From Isochrysis galbana (Eukaryota > Haptophyta > Isochrysidales > Isochrysidaceae): a DNA stretch of 64,000 bases. Shown in pieces: positions 11,001 through 23,223 of this stretch (its first letter is position 1; each line of letters begins with the position of its first letter). The notes under the pieces were generated by a model. It did no database searches. It saw nothing but the letters and a program-made list of their open reading frames with translations, and was not told the DNA's origin. The stretch lies in assembly GCA_018136815.1 (NCBI GenBank), contig CM030943.1, forward strand, positions 1,609,978-1,673,977. The letters are read 5' to 3'. Made by a program: the position numbers and the translations under genes.

Positions 11001-11820
11001 CGAAGCTCGTTTCCTCATTGGAAACGAGCCGCGGAGGCGCACCGGCGGCTAGCGCGGCGCAAGGTTCATCCGGGGAGCCCGGAACGGGCTCCTCGGGAGA
11101 ACGGGGAGGGCATATGACGGGCATGTGAAATGGACGGGGGAGTGGCACGGAACGCGAATCGGAGGGGCGGAGGACGTAGAAAAGGGCGCGGCGAGCAGAT
11201 GCCGCTTACTTGGGACTCGTAAGGACTCGTAGACTCGGAAGGAAGACTCGGAAGACTCGGGGCTTGGGGGTACTCAGGGGGGCTGCAGGTCACCAACAGG
11301 CGATACAGTGGACAAAAACCACACAAATCAACACTCTGCACTCAAACATTCACGGTAACAGGCCGGAAACATACGTTAAACGAACCCCCCTGGTGAGCAG
11401 ATTCAGGAGTGCCCGCCAGAAAAAGAGGAGAGAGAGAGAGAGAGCGAGGGAACGAGGGCTCAAGGGTCAAAACACAATTCGGACTCCGGCTCGGACTACA
11501 GAGTAAAATCCAGTGCCCTCGCGAGTCCTGCCTCGAGTCTCGCGAGGCAGCGCCGAAGAATGCTGAAGGACGCGCTGCGGGACACCGCTGAAGGACACGG
11601 GGGGGGGCGCTGAGAGACGCTGGGAGACGCTGAGGGACGCTGGGGAACGCTGAGGGAGGTTGAGGGAAGAGACGACGGCGTCTCAACGCGCGGACGCGGA
11701 AGAGAGTCGCCGTCTCGGCGCGCGGAGGGGGGGGAACGGCGGAGGGGAAGGGGAGGAGCGGAGGGGAAGGGGAGGAGCGGAGGGGGGGGAAAGGGAGCAG
11801 AGGAGGGAGGGGGGGGAGAA

Positions 11821-12075
11821 ACTGCCGAGGGGGTGAGATCCCAACACTGACCCAATTCTCCCTCACATTGACGTAATTTTCCCGGCCTGGCCCGGGAAAA
11901 TCAGGGAACGGAGGGAGGGGAGGGAGGAGAGCTGCGGAAGGGGGGGGGACTGCCGAGGGGGGTGAATCACCACACTGATCCAATCCTCCCTCACATTCAC
12001 GTATTTTTCCCGGCCTGGCCCGGGAAAATCAGGGAACGGAGGGAGGGGAGGGAAGAGAACTGCAGAAGGGGGGGA
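11821..12075. repeat. Tandem duplication of a ~127-bp unit with internal hairpin
   Basis: Two consecutive copies (about 11,821-11,948 and 11,949-12,073) share ctgccgagggggtga, caatYctccctcacatt and agggaacggagggaggggaggga. Each contains attttcccgg-cctggc-ccgggaaaat, a perfect 10-bp-arm inverted repeat. The copies differ by scattered substitutions. Confidence 0.8.
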
Positions 12076-12239
12076 AACTGCAGAGGGGAGGGGACACCGC
12101 AGAAGGGAGGGGGGGGGGCCGTTCTGTTACCTGCATTTCTTACCTTAAACGCGCGGACAATTACCGTAACGGTAAAAAAAAGTAAAACTCAAATCTTCGA
12201 ATTTCGAGACGAAAATCGGCGAACCAGGATCTGAGCCCA

Positions 12240-13335
12240 GGGAGAATCCGAATCTGCACGCCTTGAGTGACCAAGACGAACATAGAAGACGATATATAAC
12301 GACGAAGGCACGTACCCATGCCGAAATATTCATGCCAGGAGGCCTGAATACAACAGGGCACATACATCCGTTTCCCGGATCGCAGCAGCACGTGCCGACT
12401 ATGTAAAGAGGAGGACGAATGCTCGACACATCTGGGCGAATGCCCGAGAATAACCAACATCTTAGAAACGCTGAGCACAAAGCCGCCCGCTTTTCACCCA
12501 AGACGGATAGGTGCAGGGGGAGGGAGGAAATCATCATCGACAACCTATTCATATTCCCGAAAGGAGACGCCCCGAAGCCACTCTACACATTATACCTACT
12601 AGCGTGGAGATACATCATCATAGATTTCTATAGAATACACTACGACGGCATAGAGTTTTCAGAGGAATCAATTCTAAGCAAGAGTATAATAGAAAGATAC
12701 ACCATACTGAGCAAAGCACTACTTTTTGCACAAAACACCGACTCGGCGAGAACCGCCCAGGCGGGAATGGGAAGATAACCCAAGAAAAGAATAGACATAA
12801 GCGACCTGAGACCCATATACACGTTAAACGACAAAAGTGGGCTGAAACCCAGTGAGGAGCTGGCGGTTGAGTTGGCCACCAGCAGCTGGGAATAGCACAC
12901 TCTGTCGAGGGGACCAGCGAGTAACGTGACGGAGGCGATTGAGCAGCGTACACAACACACATGAAACCAAAAAGAGGGACGTCCGCAAAGCCGACGTAGA
13001 CTACACGCCCAACACATGCCCAAGCGGACACGCGAAATAGCAATACGCAATACGGCATCAAAAGGCCTGCCCAAACCAACACTCCGAACTTGGCCTTAGC
13101 GGTAGCGTACCAAGGACCAAGGCCGGACCCCGGAAACCGAAGAAAAAGGAATGAAGGGGGGCAGGGAACGAGGTGGAGGGAGGGAAGATAAGGGCGGTGT
13201 TAGTTAGTGACGGGAGGACCCGAGACTAGTAAGTGTGTAGCCCAGAATCTTCAGATGTTTTTTTTCGCCCAGAAACTTCAGATTCAGAAGTTTTTTGTTG
13301 TTAGTCTAGAATCTTCAGATGTTTTTTAGTTGGTT
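12240..13335 (+). mobile_element. 5'-truncated LINE relic (tandem upstream copy)
   Basis: From about 12,360 the sequence parallels the 3' part of the LINE at 16,430-17,290: zinc-finger region, then tacccgaaaggRgacgccccgaag, ttctatagaat, gcgggMatggg and the 3' non-coding end. It is broken by frameshifts and stops (for example a TAA at about 12,776 inside the conserved Met-Gly-Arg segment). The 3' end ttcagatgTTTTTT is present in two near-perfect copies plus one degenerate copy at 13,250-13,327, immediately before the next LINE copy begins. Confidence 0.75.
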
Positions 13336-13364
13336 GCCACAACTATCGTTAAAACGATAGGGTC

Positions 13365-15854
13365 ATGGAGCGCGCGCCGCCGCCCGCTCTCGCCGCCGCC
13401 GCCCTCGCCGCAATGGATGAAGCGTTCATGGACACCCCCCTGTCGCCGAAGCGGCCGCGTCAAGACGACCCGCCCGACCAGGTGGGCGCAAGAGCCAGCG
13501 GGACACGCCCGAACAACACAGAGAACAGAGCGATCCAAGCCTGCATGCTGGCAACAGCCAGCATGCAGCACACCCACTCCACTTTCCACAGCCCCACCAG
13601 CCACTCCACACCAGAGGGACGCTCCATCAGGGGAGGCCTCAGGGCCCGGCCCCTACACAGCCGCGAAACCGCCCTCGTGCTCCGGCACGAGGGGCCGGCC
13701 CGGCACCATCATGGACAAAGCCCCCATGGGGGAATGTCACAACATTGGGAAACAACAACAGGGAGAGGACAAGACTGGACCCCCAGAAGGGGAGGCAAAC
13801 ACACCGAAGGAGACGACGAGGGAGAGGCTCCCGCCATCAACACGAGACGACGAGACGACAACCGCGCCACGTGCGCGCGTGGGCCAAACAAGACAGAGAG
13901 CCAAGAGGCTCAACAAAGACCAACAAACAGACACCACACCCAAACAACACTGGGAGGAGGTGCCAATGGGAGGGCCGCATCAAGCCCGCTAGGCCCCTAC
14001 GAGACACGGCTGCTTATAGGACTCACCACTCTCTCCACCCCGGCTACCCAGGTGGCTCTACTTGATGAAGACCTTGAACCCGAAGCTGAAGCCGAAGCTG
14101 AGTTCGAAGCATCTCAAAAAATCACCATCTCCTTTACGCCGTACGAGAAGGGATACAAAATCAAGGACGAAGAGGCCCTTAGTGCCATCGTCGCGCATCT
14201 CAACAAGCTGGAGGGAGTAGACCTCGAGCCGGACTTCCTGTCCAAGAGCGCCTCTGGCCCATGGGAGATCCTCGTCACAGCGGATTGCGCCAACCAATTT
14301 CGCGAAACGTACAAGGATGTGGCGGACTTCCGCAAAGTAGGCATCCCTTGCCCGATCGGGGTCAAATACCAAACCCTCGACGAGAAATTCAAGGAGCTGC
14401 CCCGCGCGTCCAACAAAGCGCTGGCCAGCGCATTCAGAGACGCTGCAGCGCACCTAGTGGTGCGCAACTACAAATTCGAGATGAAAAACTACATCACCAT
14501 CAGCTCGCTCGCAAAGGCGGTTGACAGTCAAGGGTTCTACTTTCTACAAGGCAACCAAGAGCGCACCAAAATCCTCACCAAGGAAGGGGTCCTCGTGACC
14601 CAAGGCAAAAAGGAGGTGTACCACTTGTACGTGACCCCGAGGCAAGGCTCATTCGCCTCGTTCGACTTCCCACGAAAGCTCTTACTCAACATCAACAGGG
14701 CTCCCTACCCCATTGAATACGCCGTTCGCAACTGCCGCGAATTAGGAGGCGACATCAAGAACCTCAGCATCCACGCCGGACCCAAGGGCTGCAAGGGCTA
14801 CGTCAAAGCATACGCACAAGCGTTCCATCCCCCTCTCCGCACATGTGTTTGCGAAGAAGAGAAGGCCGCGCGCCTTGAGCGCGAGGAACGCAAGCGTACG
14901 GCCCCGCCTAAGATGACCGTCCAAGAGGCCATGAACCCTAACGCCCCGGAACTGTGCAAGCGTTTTCCGAATGGGAAGTGCCCCATGAACATCATGGGCA
15001 AAGCATGCAACCGCTCGCATGAGTACCCGGGAGCATGGAAGGACGGCAAATGCACGATCGTATGCGCGTTTCCACGCGCAAGCGCCGGACCCCCCGGAAA
15101 ACAACCCAAAGGCGGCTTTTGTGCCCTAGGAGCCGACTGCCGCTACCTTCACAAGTACGTGCAAACCGCCCCCCCTTTGCACCGAAGGAACCTACTAATC
15201 ATATATGCGCTGACATTCAACCCCACACTGGGATACCCAGGTGAAGGACCAGTCGTAATCGCTTCCTACAACATCAACGGCGCCGCTCACGGCGCCCTGG
15301 GATCGGTGCTCGCCCAAGCGAGAAAAGCGAGAGTTGATATCTTACTACTCCAAGAGCTCCACGCCTACGCCGACGGCAGGCACCACCGAACCTGCATGAC
15401 CGCTAAGGCTCTAGGATGGCAAATGGTGCACGCGCCGGCCAGTACCTCAGACCCGGCGAGTGGGGTAGGCATCGCAATACGTGACTCCTCCCCAAGAGTG
15501 AAATTGTTACCGGACACAGCGGAAACGCTAATCGAAGGCAGATGCCTGCGAGCTAGATGCGTAGTAGACTCTAAAGAATTGGAATTAATATCTATATACC
15601 TAAGCGCCATACCAAACCTACGAGCCACACAAATAGAAGCGCTGAGAACGAGCCCAGTGGGGAAGGAATACGATACCCTTATGGGGGGCGACTTCAATTG
15701 CGTAGAAAACGTAGAGATGGATACGAGAAAAAGAGAAGACCACGAGGGATACGGTAATGCCCATGGCCCCAAGCTAAGATCCACTATGAACGAGCTAGGG
15801 ATGATAGATGCGTACAACTTAGTGAACAATACATCCCAAGAGACAAATTCCTAG
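13365..15854 (+). pseudogene. LINE ORF: CCCH zinc fingers plus truncated AP endonuclease
   Basis: 829 codons. Residues 1-220 are low-complexity with a basic PKRPR nuclear-localisation-like motif. About 240-520 is a conserved globular region with no name I can give. Two CCCH-type fingers follow (CKRFPNGKCP...CNRSH near 531 and FCALGADCRYLH near 585). From about 630 an endonuclease/exonuclease/phosphatase fold begins: ASYNING, LLLQELH near 661 and GGDFNC near 774. Near 15,825-15,840 the frame breaks; the continuation YIPRD-KFLGTWDTIVSH is read in another frame. The final catalytic motifs are lost in the deletion. Confidence 0.8.
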
Positions 15855-15883
15855 GGACATGGGACACGATAGTAAGCCACTCC

Positions 15884-16984
15884 ATGACAATGATGACGAA
15901 GCTAGCAAGCACGACCGAGAGAGGAAACACGCCGGCTAGGCGGGAGGCCGACGGACAACACCGCCCGGAAGAACCACCCCCTGACATACACATAACGCAG
16001 GATGGAGACTACTACGCGAAAATCAAAGGCGCGTGGTATGAAGCGGGGCTCTCGTACCTGGGCACCCCAATTATTGGAGCAAGATTACCCAACGCACCCG
16101 AGAACCTAGACACCTCCCCGCCGGCAAAATGGGGGGAGGGCTATAAATCCAACAAGAGACTCGAATACCCGCTGGCGGACGAATACACGCTGGACGGCAA
16201 AACACCCCTAGACGAGACCGGTGTGGAACACTTGACCGAAGCCCTCCAACAAAATACCCGAAAACGAAAAAGACACGCAGGGCCCACCAAATGGGAAGAA
16301 AGACTACAGATACCCGAAGACACTTGGGCGCACCTAGCGAGGCTGTACACATCCCCAATGGTGACGGCGCGCGATATGCACCTGCATTTCAAACACATCA
16401 CGCATAGGCGAGTGGGCACGTACAACCGATTTCCGGATAGAACCAGCACGTGCCGCATTTGTGGAGAAGTGGACGAATCTTCGACGCACCTAGGCGAATG
16501 CCGAGGGATAATCAGCATATTATGCGCGCTGAACAAAGTCGCCAGGTTCTCACCTGAGACGGGAAAAAGTAGAGAAGACCACATTGTCGACAATCTATTC
16601 ATATACCCGAAAGGGGACGCCCCGAAGGCGTTATATACACTATATTTATTAGCGTGGAGATATATCATCACAGACTTCTATAGAATCCATTACGATGGCA
16701 TAGAATTCTCGGAAGAATCGATATTGATAAGAACGATAGAGAGATACGCCATACTGAGCAAAGCACTAGTCTTCGCAAACGGAACCGACTCGACAAGAAC
16801 CGCCCAAGCGGGCATGGGTAGGCAACCCAAAAAAAGAATAGACATGAGCGACTTGAGACCCGTTTTTACGTTGAACGACAAGGGTGGGCTCAAACCCAGC
16901 GAGGAGCTAGTGGAGCTAGCCACCAGGCTAGGGATAGCGCACGCTGTCGAGGGGAACAAGGAGCAACGCAACGAAGGCGAATGA
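15884..16984 (+). pseudogene. LINE C-terminal ORF (post-RT region with CCHC finger)
   Basis: 366 codons joined directly to endonuclease remnants; no RT motifs (no YxDD) are present. Residues about 188-205 carry CRIC-x8-H-x3-C, the C2HC finger usual at the end of LINE polyproteins, followed by an aromatic-rich helix region (LYLLAWRYIITDFYRIHYDG). The relic at 12,360-12,900 is a second copy of this part. Confidence 0.7.
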
Positions 16985-17299
16985 GCCAGGGGCACAGAGG
17001 ACCTGGGAATCATTAGGGACGGCAAGAACCTGACGGAAGCCTGATGACCAACGCGAACCCCGGAGGGCACGCAGGACACGAGAGACGACAATAGGCCTGC
17101 CTGGCCCCCGCACTCCGAACCAGGCCTTAGGTAGGGCACCAGGGCCGAACCCCTGAAACCGAAGACCAAGGAATGAAGGGGGGCAGGGAAAGAGGTGGAG
17201 GGAGGGATTTTAAGGGCGGCGTAAATAGAGAGGGGATACCCAGGCGATAGTAGGTGTGTAGCCCAGAATCTTCAGATGTTTTTTTTTGTTGGTTGCCAC

Positions 17300-18370
17300 C
17301 TCTGAATACGACTGCCTCTGACGAGTAGCACCATATTGCTCTACTTGACTCTTGAGAGCCAACGCACTCTACAGCCACGTACATGTACATAGGGCGGCAA
17401 ACAAAGTACAAAGTAGTAGAATGAAGGCCCAAGGAGCCTTGAGTTGTTTTAAGCCACACGAGACGCACGGCAAAAGCGAGCAAGAGGGGAGAGAGGGTAT
17501 GGAGCGCCATGGAGCACTGTGGCGTAGCAAAGAGCGATACCATGCATCCGGTTTCCCTCTACACCACAAATGGTGGTGTTCATCAGACCAAATCGAGTAG
17601 CGAGGCGACGACAACATCTAATGTGTAAGTAGATTAGCACTTGGGGTGAAGCACAAATTGTAGGTCTTAACCACCACCGAGCATCGGGCTTGAATTGATA
17701 CGGGTCTGGTCACAGCACGCATGTAGGAGCGGGATGGAATGACGTTGGACGAGGATAGAATTCGCGTAGACCCATCGACATCACAATGATGAAAGCACCA
17801 GCATTATTGCGATGCAGGACAAGTGGCTGTCTCAGTAGTACAAGAGCAAAACCAACGGTGGATCTAGCGATAAGGCCATCGATTCGAGATCATTGTTTGA
17901 TCTGGCGTTCGACACTGGCCTCGCTCACAGCATCGAGGGATCGCAAAGTCGACGCGAGACGTTTGGGCGCACTCCAATGGGGAAAACTGGGGGAGACGCG
18001 AATGAAGCGCTTCGCGCTATGGACAGGTGCCCGGCAAGAGCGCCACGCACAGCTTACGATTGATTCGGAGCGAGACGAAAGGCCTGGTCCATCACGTTGA
18101 GCGATCTCTGGCACGGCGTCAGAAGCTTGGCGGCCATTGCCAGAACGGTGTAGATGCCACCCTTTTGAAGCAAGCCTCTGAAGCAAGGGCTGCAGAGCCG
18201 AGATGCTGAGGCTGCCTTGGACCGCGACGAGTGAGCGGTGCGGCCGACGTCCAGACACCGAGAGGGCTGCGTGGCCGCCTGGATGCCGTGTCCAGGCGCC
18301 ATTAGAGTGAGAGACCGATGGGAAGAGCGCTCAGTCAGCCATGCTTGATGACCAAACGCAACTGCCCGAT
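17300..18370. other. Intergenic, nothing recognised
   Basis: No supported gene between the LINE 3' end and the 3' end of the minus-strand gene at 18,373. Open frames on both strands are short and lack domain signatures. Confidence 0.5.
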
Positions 18371-18372
18371 AT

Positions 18373-19581
18373 TCAAGCGCCTGCGAAGATACTCTTCGGA
18401 CGAACCTGTCGGCCACTGCGGCTCACCTTGGTCAAGGGTGCAGCGCTTGACGCCGGCTCTGTGGCATTCACATCTGCCGTGCCACGCTTTGCTCCCGATT
18501 GCCGCACTGGGGCCGACTTGGCCGATTTGAGAGCAGCCGGTTTGCCGCTTGCCTTCGAGGAGGCCGGCTTAGCAGGGAAAGCTGTGGCAGTGGCAGGAGC
18601 AGTGGTGGAGTTTACGGTCGGAACCTCGGAGGCTGGAGGGGCTACGGAATCCGAAGAGGGAACCGAGGTCAACACTGTCTTTACCATTCGCGCCGCCTGA
18701 TGACGACCTGCCGCCACCTTCGCAGCCTTCGCAGAGGGAGGTGGAGGCGCATTGCAGCCGGGGGCGACAGCTGCGGCGACTGCAGCCAGGGTAGCGGAAA
18801 GGGCAGCCGAGGCCGCATCAATCCTGGCAGGCGGCAGGAGCGGACGCACGGCGCGCTGCTTGTCCGGACTTACGTGCGCGGCCGCTGCGGAAACCCCGGC
18901 GGAGCGTGGGGTTTGGTGAGGAGCAGGTGGGGCAGGCAGACGGACAAGAATAGGCTCGACCTTGAGGGGTGGGGTGGCTTTGGTAACAGCGTCCGCGATG
19001 ACGGCGGCGGCGGCGGCGGTCGCCGCGGAGGCTTCGGCCAGACCGGCGGGCGCGGCGCGGCTGGGCACGGAGGAGGATGCGGCGCGGCGCCTTGGCGATT
19101 GGATCATTGCCGAGATGTAGTCATTGGTGGTGGTGCCGTCCACAACGTTGCCAAGGTGGTCAAGCCATGCGCCGAGGGCTACGCTTTCGAGTACGGCGGA
19201 CGACAGAGGCAACGGATCCATGGGCGAGCTGCTGCGTCTCTGATTAGCCTCGGAAAGGCCGACCTCGTCCTTCGGCCGGCTCATATCCCACAGGGCGGTC
19301 AAATCTGCATCGTCAGTATCGTCATCCGCGGGAAGTGGCGAGGGCGGCTGTTTCTCGGGCGGCGCGGGTGTCTTAGGTGCGCCGGCGTCGGTCGAGCAGG
19401 GTGGGTTGAGGCTCGGGCTCGGTGAAACTGGCGGCTGTGGCGCGTGTTTCGTGCACGACGCTGTGGGCTGCTTGGTCTCTTGGTCAGGCGTCACATCAGG
19501 CTTCGGAGTCTTCTCGAGCGAAGGCCTCGACGCATGGATGAGCTGTTTCTGTGGCGCCGCGTCGTCTCCGACGAGCGCCAT
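18373..19581 (-). CDS. Ala/Pro/Ser-rich protein with basic C-terminus, unknown
   Basis: Single-exon frame of 402 aa. It has a Pro-rich N-terminal third, an acidic DDDTDDADLTALWDM patch near 88-102, long Ala runs, and a basic tail ending in SRSGRQVRPKSIF. This composition suggests a disordered nuclear or chromatin-associated protein, which is inference only. Support for a real gene: a long uninterrupted frame on the strand opposite the compositional bias, non-repetitive patches, and a coding-strand polypyrimidine region just upstream as in other genes here. No family was recognised. Confidence 0.5.
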   Translation of the reverse strand: MALVGDDAAPQKQLIHASRPSLEKTPKPDVTPDQETKQPTASCTKHAPQPPVSPSPSLNPPCSTDAGAPKTPAPPEKQPPSPLPADDDTDDADLTALWDMSRPKDEVGLSEANQRRSSSPMDPLPLSSAVLESVALGAWLDHLGNVVDGTTTNDYISAMIQSPRRRAASSSVPSRAAPAGLAEASAATAAAAAVIADAVTKATPPLKVEPILVRLPAPPAPHQTPRSAGVSAAAAHVSPDKQRAVRPLLPPARIDAASAALSATLAAVAAAVAPGCNAPPPPSAKAAKVAAGRHQAARMVKTVLTSVPSSDSVAPPASEVPTVNSTTAPATATAFPAKPASSKASGKPAALKSAKSAPVRQSGAKRGTADVNATEPASSAAPLTKVSRSGRQVRPKSIFAGA

Positions 19582-19960
19582 GGCAGTGTGGAGAGGCCAC
19601 AGAGAAGGGGTGTGTGGGCTTGCGGGGTTGGTTGGCGTCGAAGGGAGGCGGCTGGTCAGAGACGGGGAGGGGGAAGGAGTCAGTGGAGGGGGGAGGGAGG
19701 GGAAGGGATAGATTGGGGGGGGGGGGGGGGGGGGCGAGGCGGAGAGACGGGGACGCGCCGCGGGGGGGGAGGAGGGCGTCCCTTGGGCGCGGGCGAAGGG
19801 GGGGGGGGGGGGGGAGCGGAGGGGGGAGGGAAGGTTCGGTTAAAAGGAAGAGACTCTGCACGAGATGTGGAGGAACCCAGCGCGAGAGGCGCGCGCGGTG
19901 TGGGGGAAAGAGTTGGGGGAAAGGGGGGGGGAGAGAGGGCGCCGTGGCCGCCGGCGGTGA
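19582..19960 (-). promoter_or_regulatory. Purine-rich plus strand (pyrimidine-rich coding strand) before the 402-aa gene
   Basis: Contains poly-G runs at about 19,717-19,733 and 19,799-19,813 and ggagggg repeats. On the coding strand this is a C/T tract directly preceding ATG 19,581. Confidence 0.4.
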
Positions 19961-19989
19961 GACGGGGGCCAGCTTAGATAAAGCCAGCA

Positions 19990-20950
<961 letters not shown>

Positions 20951-21549
20951 GTGAATCAGGCCCCAAGGCGGGCGGAGGGGAGCAGGGCACTCCTGCACTC
21001 CTCTGATGAATCTTTAGGACACTTCTCAGCCACGTGACTCGACCAACAGTCATCCCCCTCTCCCTCTCTCCCTCGGCCTCCCGCCCAACGATCGGCTAAA
21101 GGGGGGTCCCGGTTTCAGCATAAACTACGCATACTTATTCGTGATTTATCCTGTATGGAAGCGGCCCACCCCCTCTCGCCTCGACGCTTGGCGACCCACC
21201 GGTTCCGATGCTTTTACCCGAGAGGAGGATTCTGGCACTAAGCAGCGGAGCAGCGGAGCACCCAAGATGAAGAAGACCTTCCAGCCGCCAGGCGAGACGT
21301 GCGCGCCGCCCGCCGCGAGCGATCTCGCCCACACTAACCCTCCTCGGTGCTGGGGCCTGCAAACACGGCCCAATAAAAGAGGGATTTTGCATCGGTTGAA
21401 ACAGCGGGTTACAAGACGTGCTCCGCCTCCGTCGCAACGGAGTTTCAACCGCCTCGCAAAAGGACAACTCAGCAGAAATAGGTTAAAACTTTGGAGTTGG
21501 CGCGAGATCGCCCTGAGAGAGGGGAGAGCGCCGCGCGCCGGGACGAGAG

Positions 21550-22967
21550 ATGCCGACCCGCCCCTTCAACGCGCAGGAGCTGCGTGAGTCCCAGCTCGCG
21601 CTCTCAGCGGCGATGCTGCTGGGGATGAGGAGGCGCCGGCGGCAGGCGTCGCTGCGGCGCCAGGGCCGGCACAGTGAGGCGCAGCGGCACAGCCGCCTCA
21701 ATGAGGTGGCGATGCTTGCGTTCGCGGCGGAGCCGCTTCTTCGCTCGACACGCTCGCGCATTGGGCCCCTACATGTGAAACACAGCCAAACTTAGAAATA
21801 AAACAGCAAAAACAGTATGTTTTTTGCCGTCGAAAAAAAACAGAGAAAAACAGTGTAAAAACATATGTGTGGGGTAGGGGGGCCGCCCGAAATAAAACAG
21901 CGAGAAACATATGTTTTGGGCCTCCGAAAAAAACACTGTTCTTGTGTTTCACATGTAGGATTGGGCCAGAGCGCCTGTCGCTGGCGCGTCTGGAGCGCGA
22001 GACAGCGGAGGCAGGTGGCGGCAATGGGATTGTGGTGCGCGACGTCTACGCACGCTTCGGTGTTCACCTCGAGGACTTGCCGCCACGCTTCATAGCTGCG
22101 CTCGATCTGCCCGCAGGCTTCTCGACGCCAAGCAGGCATGTGGATGTGGCAAGCGCCGAGGAGGCAGTGCTGCTCACGCTCCGGCGTTTCAAGACGGCAG
22201 GTGAGCGCCCTTCGCGGCACAGGTGACACCCTTGATCCTTCACACTCCCACGCCCTTCTTCTCCTTCCTTGGCACCGCAGGTAGCGTCACTGGGCTTATG
22301 TGGGAGTGTGGTCGGAGTGAGGCCGCAATATGTGAGATTCACCAGACTCTAGACTCTAGTGGAGTACATACATGACCACTTCCCACACCTCATAGATTCA
22401 CGGAGCTTGTCTTCTTTTGCCCCATTGTTCCCGCGCTTTGCGAAGGTCTTTGAGGAGGCCGGCACGGGAGTGGGCAACCTAATTGGATTTGTGGACGGCA
22501 AGCTCTGGCAGACGGCGAGGCCGGTTCGAGGGCAAAGATTCTATTACTCAGGCCACAAGCGCACACATGGTGTCAAGATTCAGGGCATCTGCTTCCCCAA
22601 CGGGATTCAGCCGTGGCCTTTTGGCCCGGTGCACGGTTCGCGCCATGATTCATTTGTGTGCCGTGTTTCTGGCCTGTTGCAAGTCATGCAAGTCACTTGC
22701 GCTGCCGCTGCTAAGACGTTTTGCCTCTTTGGTGACTCTGCCTACCCTCAGTCCGCATACTTATACCGCATGTACAGGGGTGTCTTACTTCCGTGGCAAG
22801 CACAATTCAACAGGGTGATGGCACCCTATCGGGTCAGCGTCGAATAGGGCTTCGGTAAGATTGCCGGTTTGTGGCCATGGGTTGACGTCTCAAAGGCGCA
22901 GCAAACCCTTCGACGGGATGTCGGAAAGTACTTGCAAGTGGCATGCGTGCTGACAAACATGCGATGA
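21550..22967 (+). pseudogene. PIF/Harbinger-like DDE transposase, disrupted
   Basis: The reading frame starts at ATG 21,550, with a basic N-terminal region, and continues after a MITE insertion at 21,968. A probable intron (about 22,200-22,280, gtgagc...ccgcag) follows, then the catalytic domain: GFVDGKLW (first Asp), YYSGHKRTHGVK, GPVHGSRHD, FGDSAYP (second Asp), and VE-stop-GFGKI (Glu). Three lesions are visible: the 192-bp MITE, a 7-bp direct duplication (actctag twice at about 22,344-22,358) that shifts the frame, and a TAG at 22,845-22,847 inside the Glu motif. Removing the MITE with one target repeat restores an uninterrupted frame at that point. Confidence 0.75.
21768..21959. mobile_element. 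hAT-like MITE inserted in the transposase
   Basis: 192 bp with a 17-bp terminal inverted repeat (CCTACATGTGAAACACA and its complement) and a perfect 8-bp target site duplication, attgggcc, at 21,760-21,767 and 21,960-21,967. Inside, an approximately 50-bp aaataaaacagc...ccgaaaaaaaaca unit occurs twice. It has no coding capacity. The 8-bp duplication fits hAT-type transposition. Confidence 0.9.
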
Positions 22968-23223
22968 CGCCAGCTTCAAAGTACTCCATCGTTGCAAGGC
23001 CCACCCGAATTGGCTCGCTGCTCCTAAGGATAGCCGCCACATTTGGCAGGTCCCCTGCCTCCTTGCCCAACCGACGGCCGCGTTCGCGCAGCCCCTCTAG
23101 TGCATCGTGGACAAGTAGGATCTCGAGTCCATCACCCTCTAGCCTGTATGTGGTGGTGCAGAGAATTTCCATGTCCAAGGCGAGAGCCAATTCCTGCCGC
23201 AGCTCATCGCTCTTCGTCGCCAT
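22834..23223 (-). CDS. Possible small minus-strand ORF next to the transposase
   Basis: From ATG 23,223 a 130-codon frame has balanced, protein-like composition over its first 85 residues. Its end overlaps the 3' end of the transposase in antisense. Harbinger elements often carry a second, Myb-like ORF, but no Myb helix motif is visible here. It may be a relic or a chance frame. Confidence 0.3.
   Translation of the reverse strand: MATKSDELRQELALALDMEILCTTTYRLEGDGLEILLVHDALEGLRERGRRLGKEAGDLPNVAAILRSSEPIRVGLATMEYFEAGVIACLSARMPLASTFRHPVEGFAAPLRRQPMATNRQSYRSPIRR

Larger units (their letters stand above)
13343..17300 (+). mobile_element. Internally deleted LINE-type retrotransposon
   Basis: This copy runs from a short hairpin at 13,343-13,360 to the tail ttcagatg(T)9 at about 17,270-17,290 followed by gttggttgccac, the same words found after the upstream copy. 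It encodes CCCH fingers and an AP endonuclease, then jumps to the post-RT C-terminal region. The reverse transcriptase itself is absent, so the copy cannot move on its own. The start of its ORF recurs at 39,770 (minus) and, in related form, at 29,424, 32,133 (minus) and 59,611 (minus). Confidence 0.8.
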
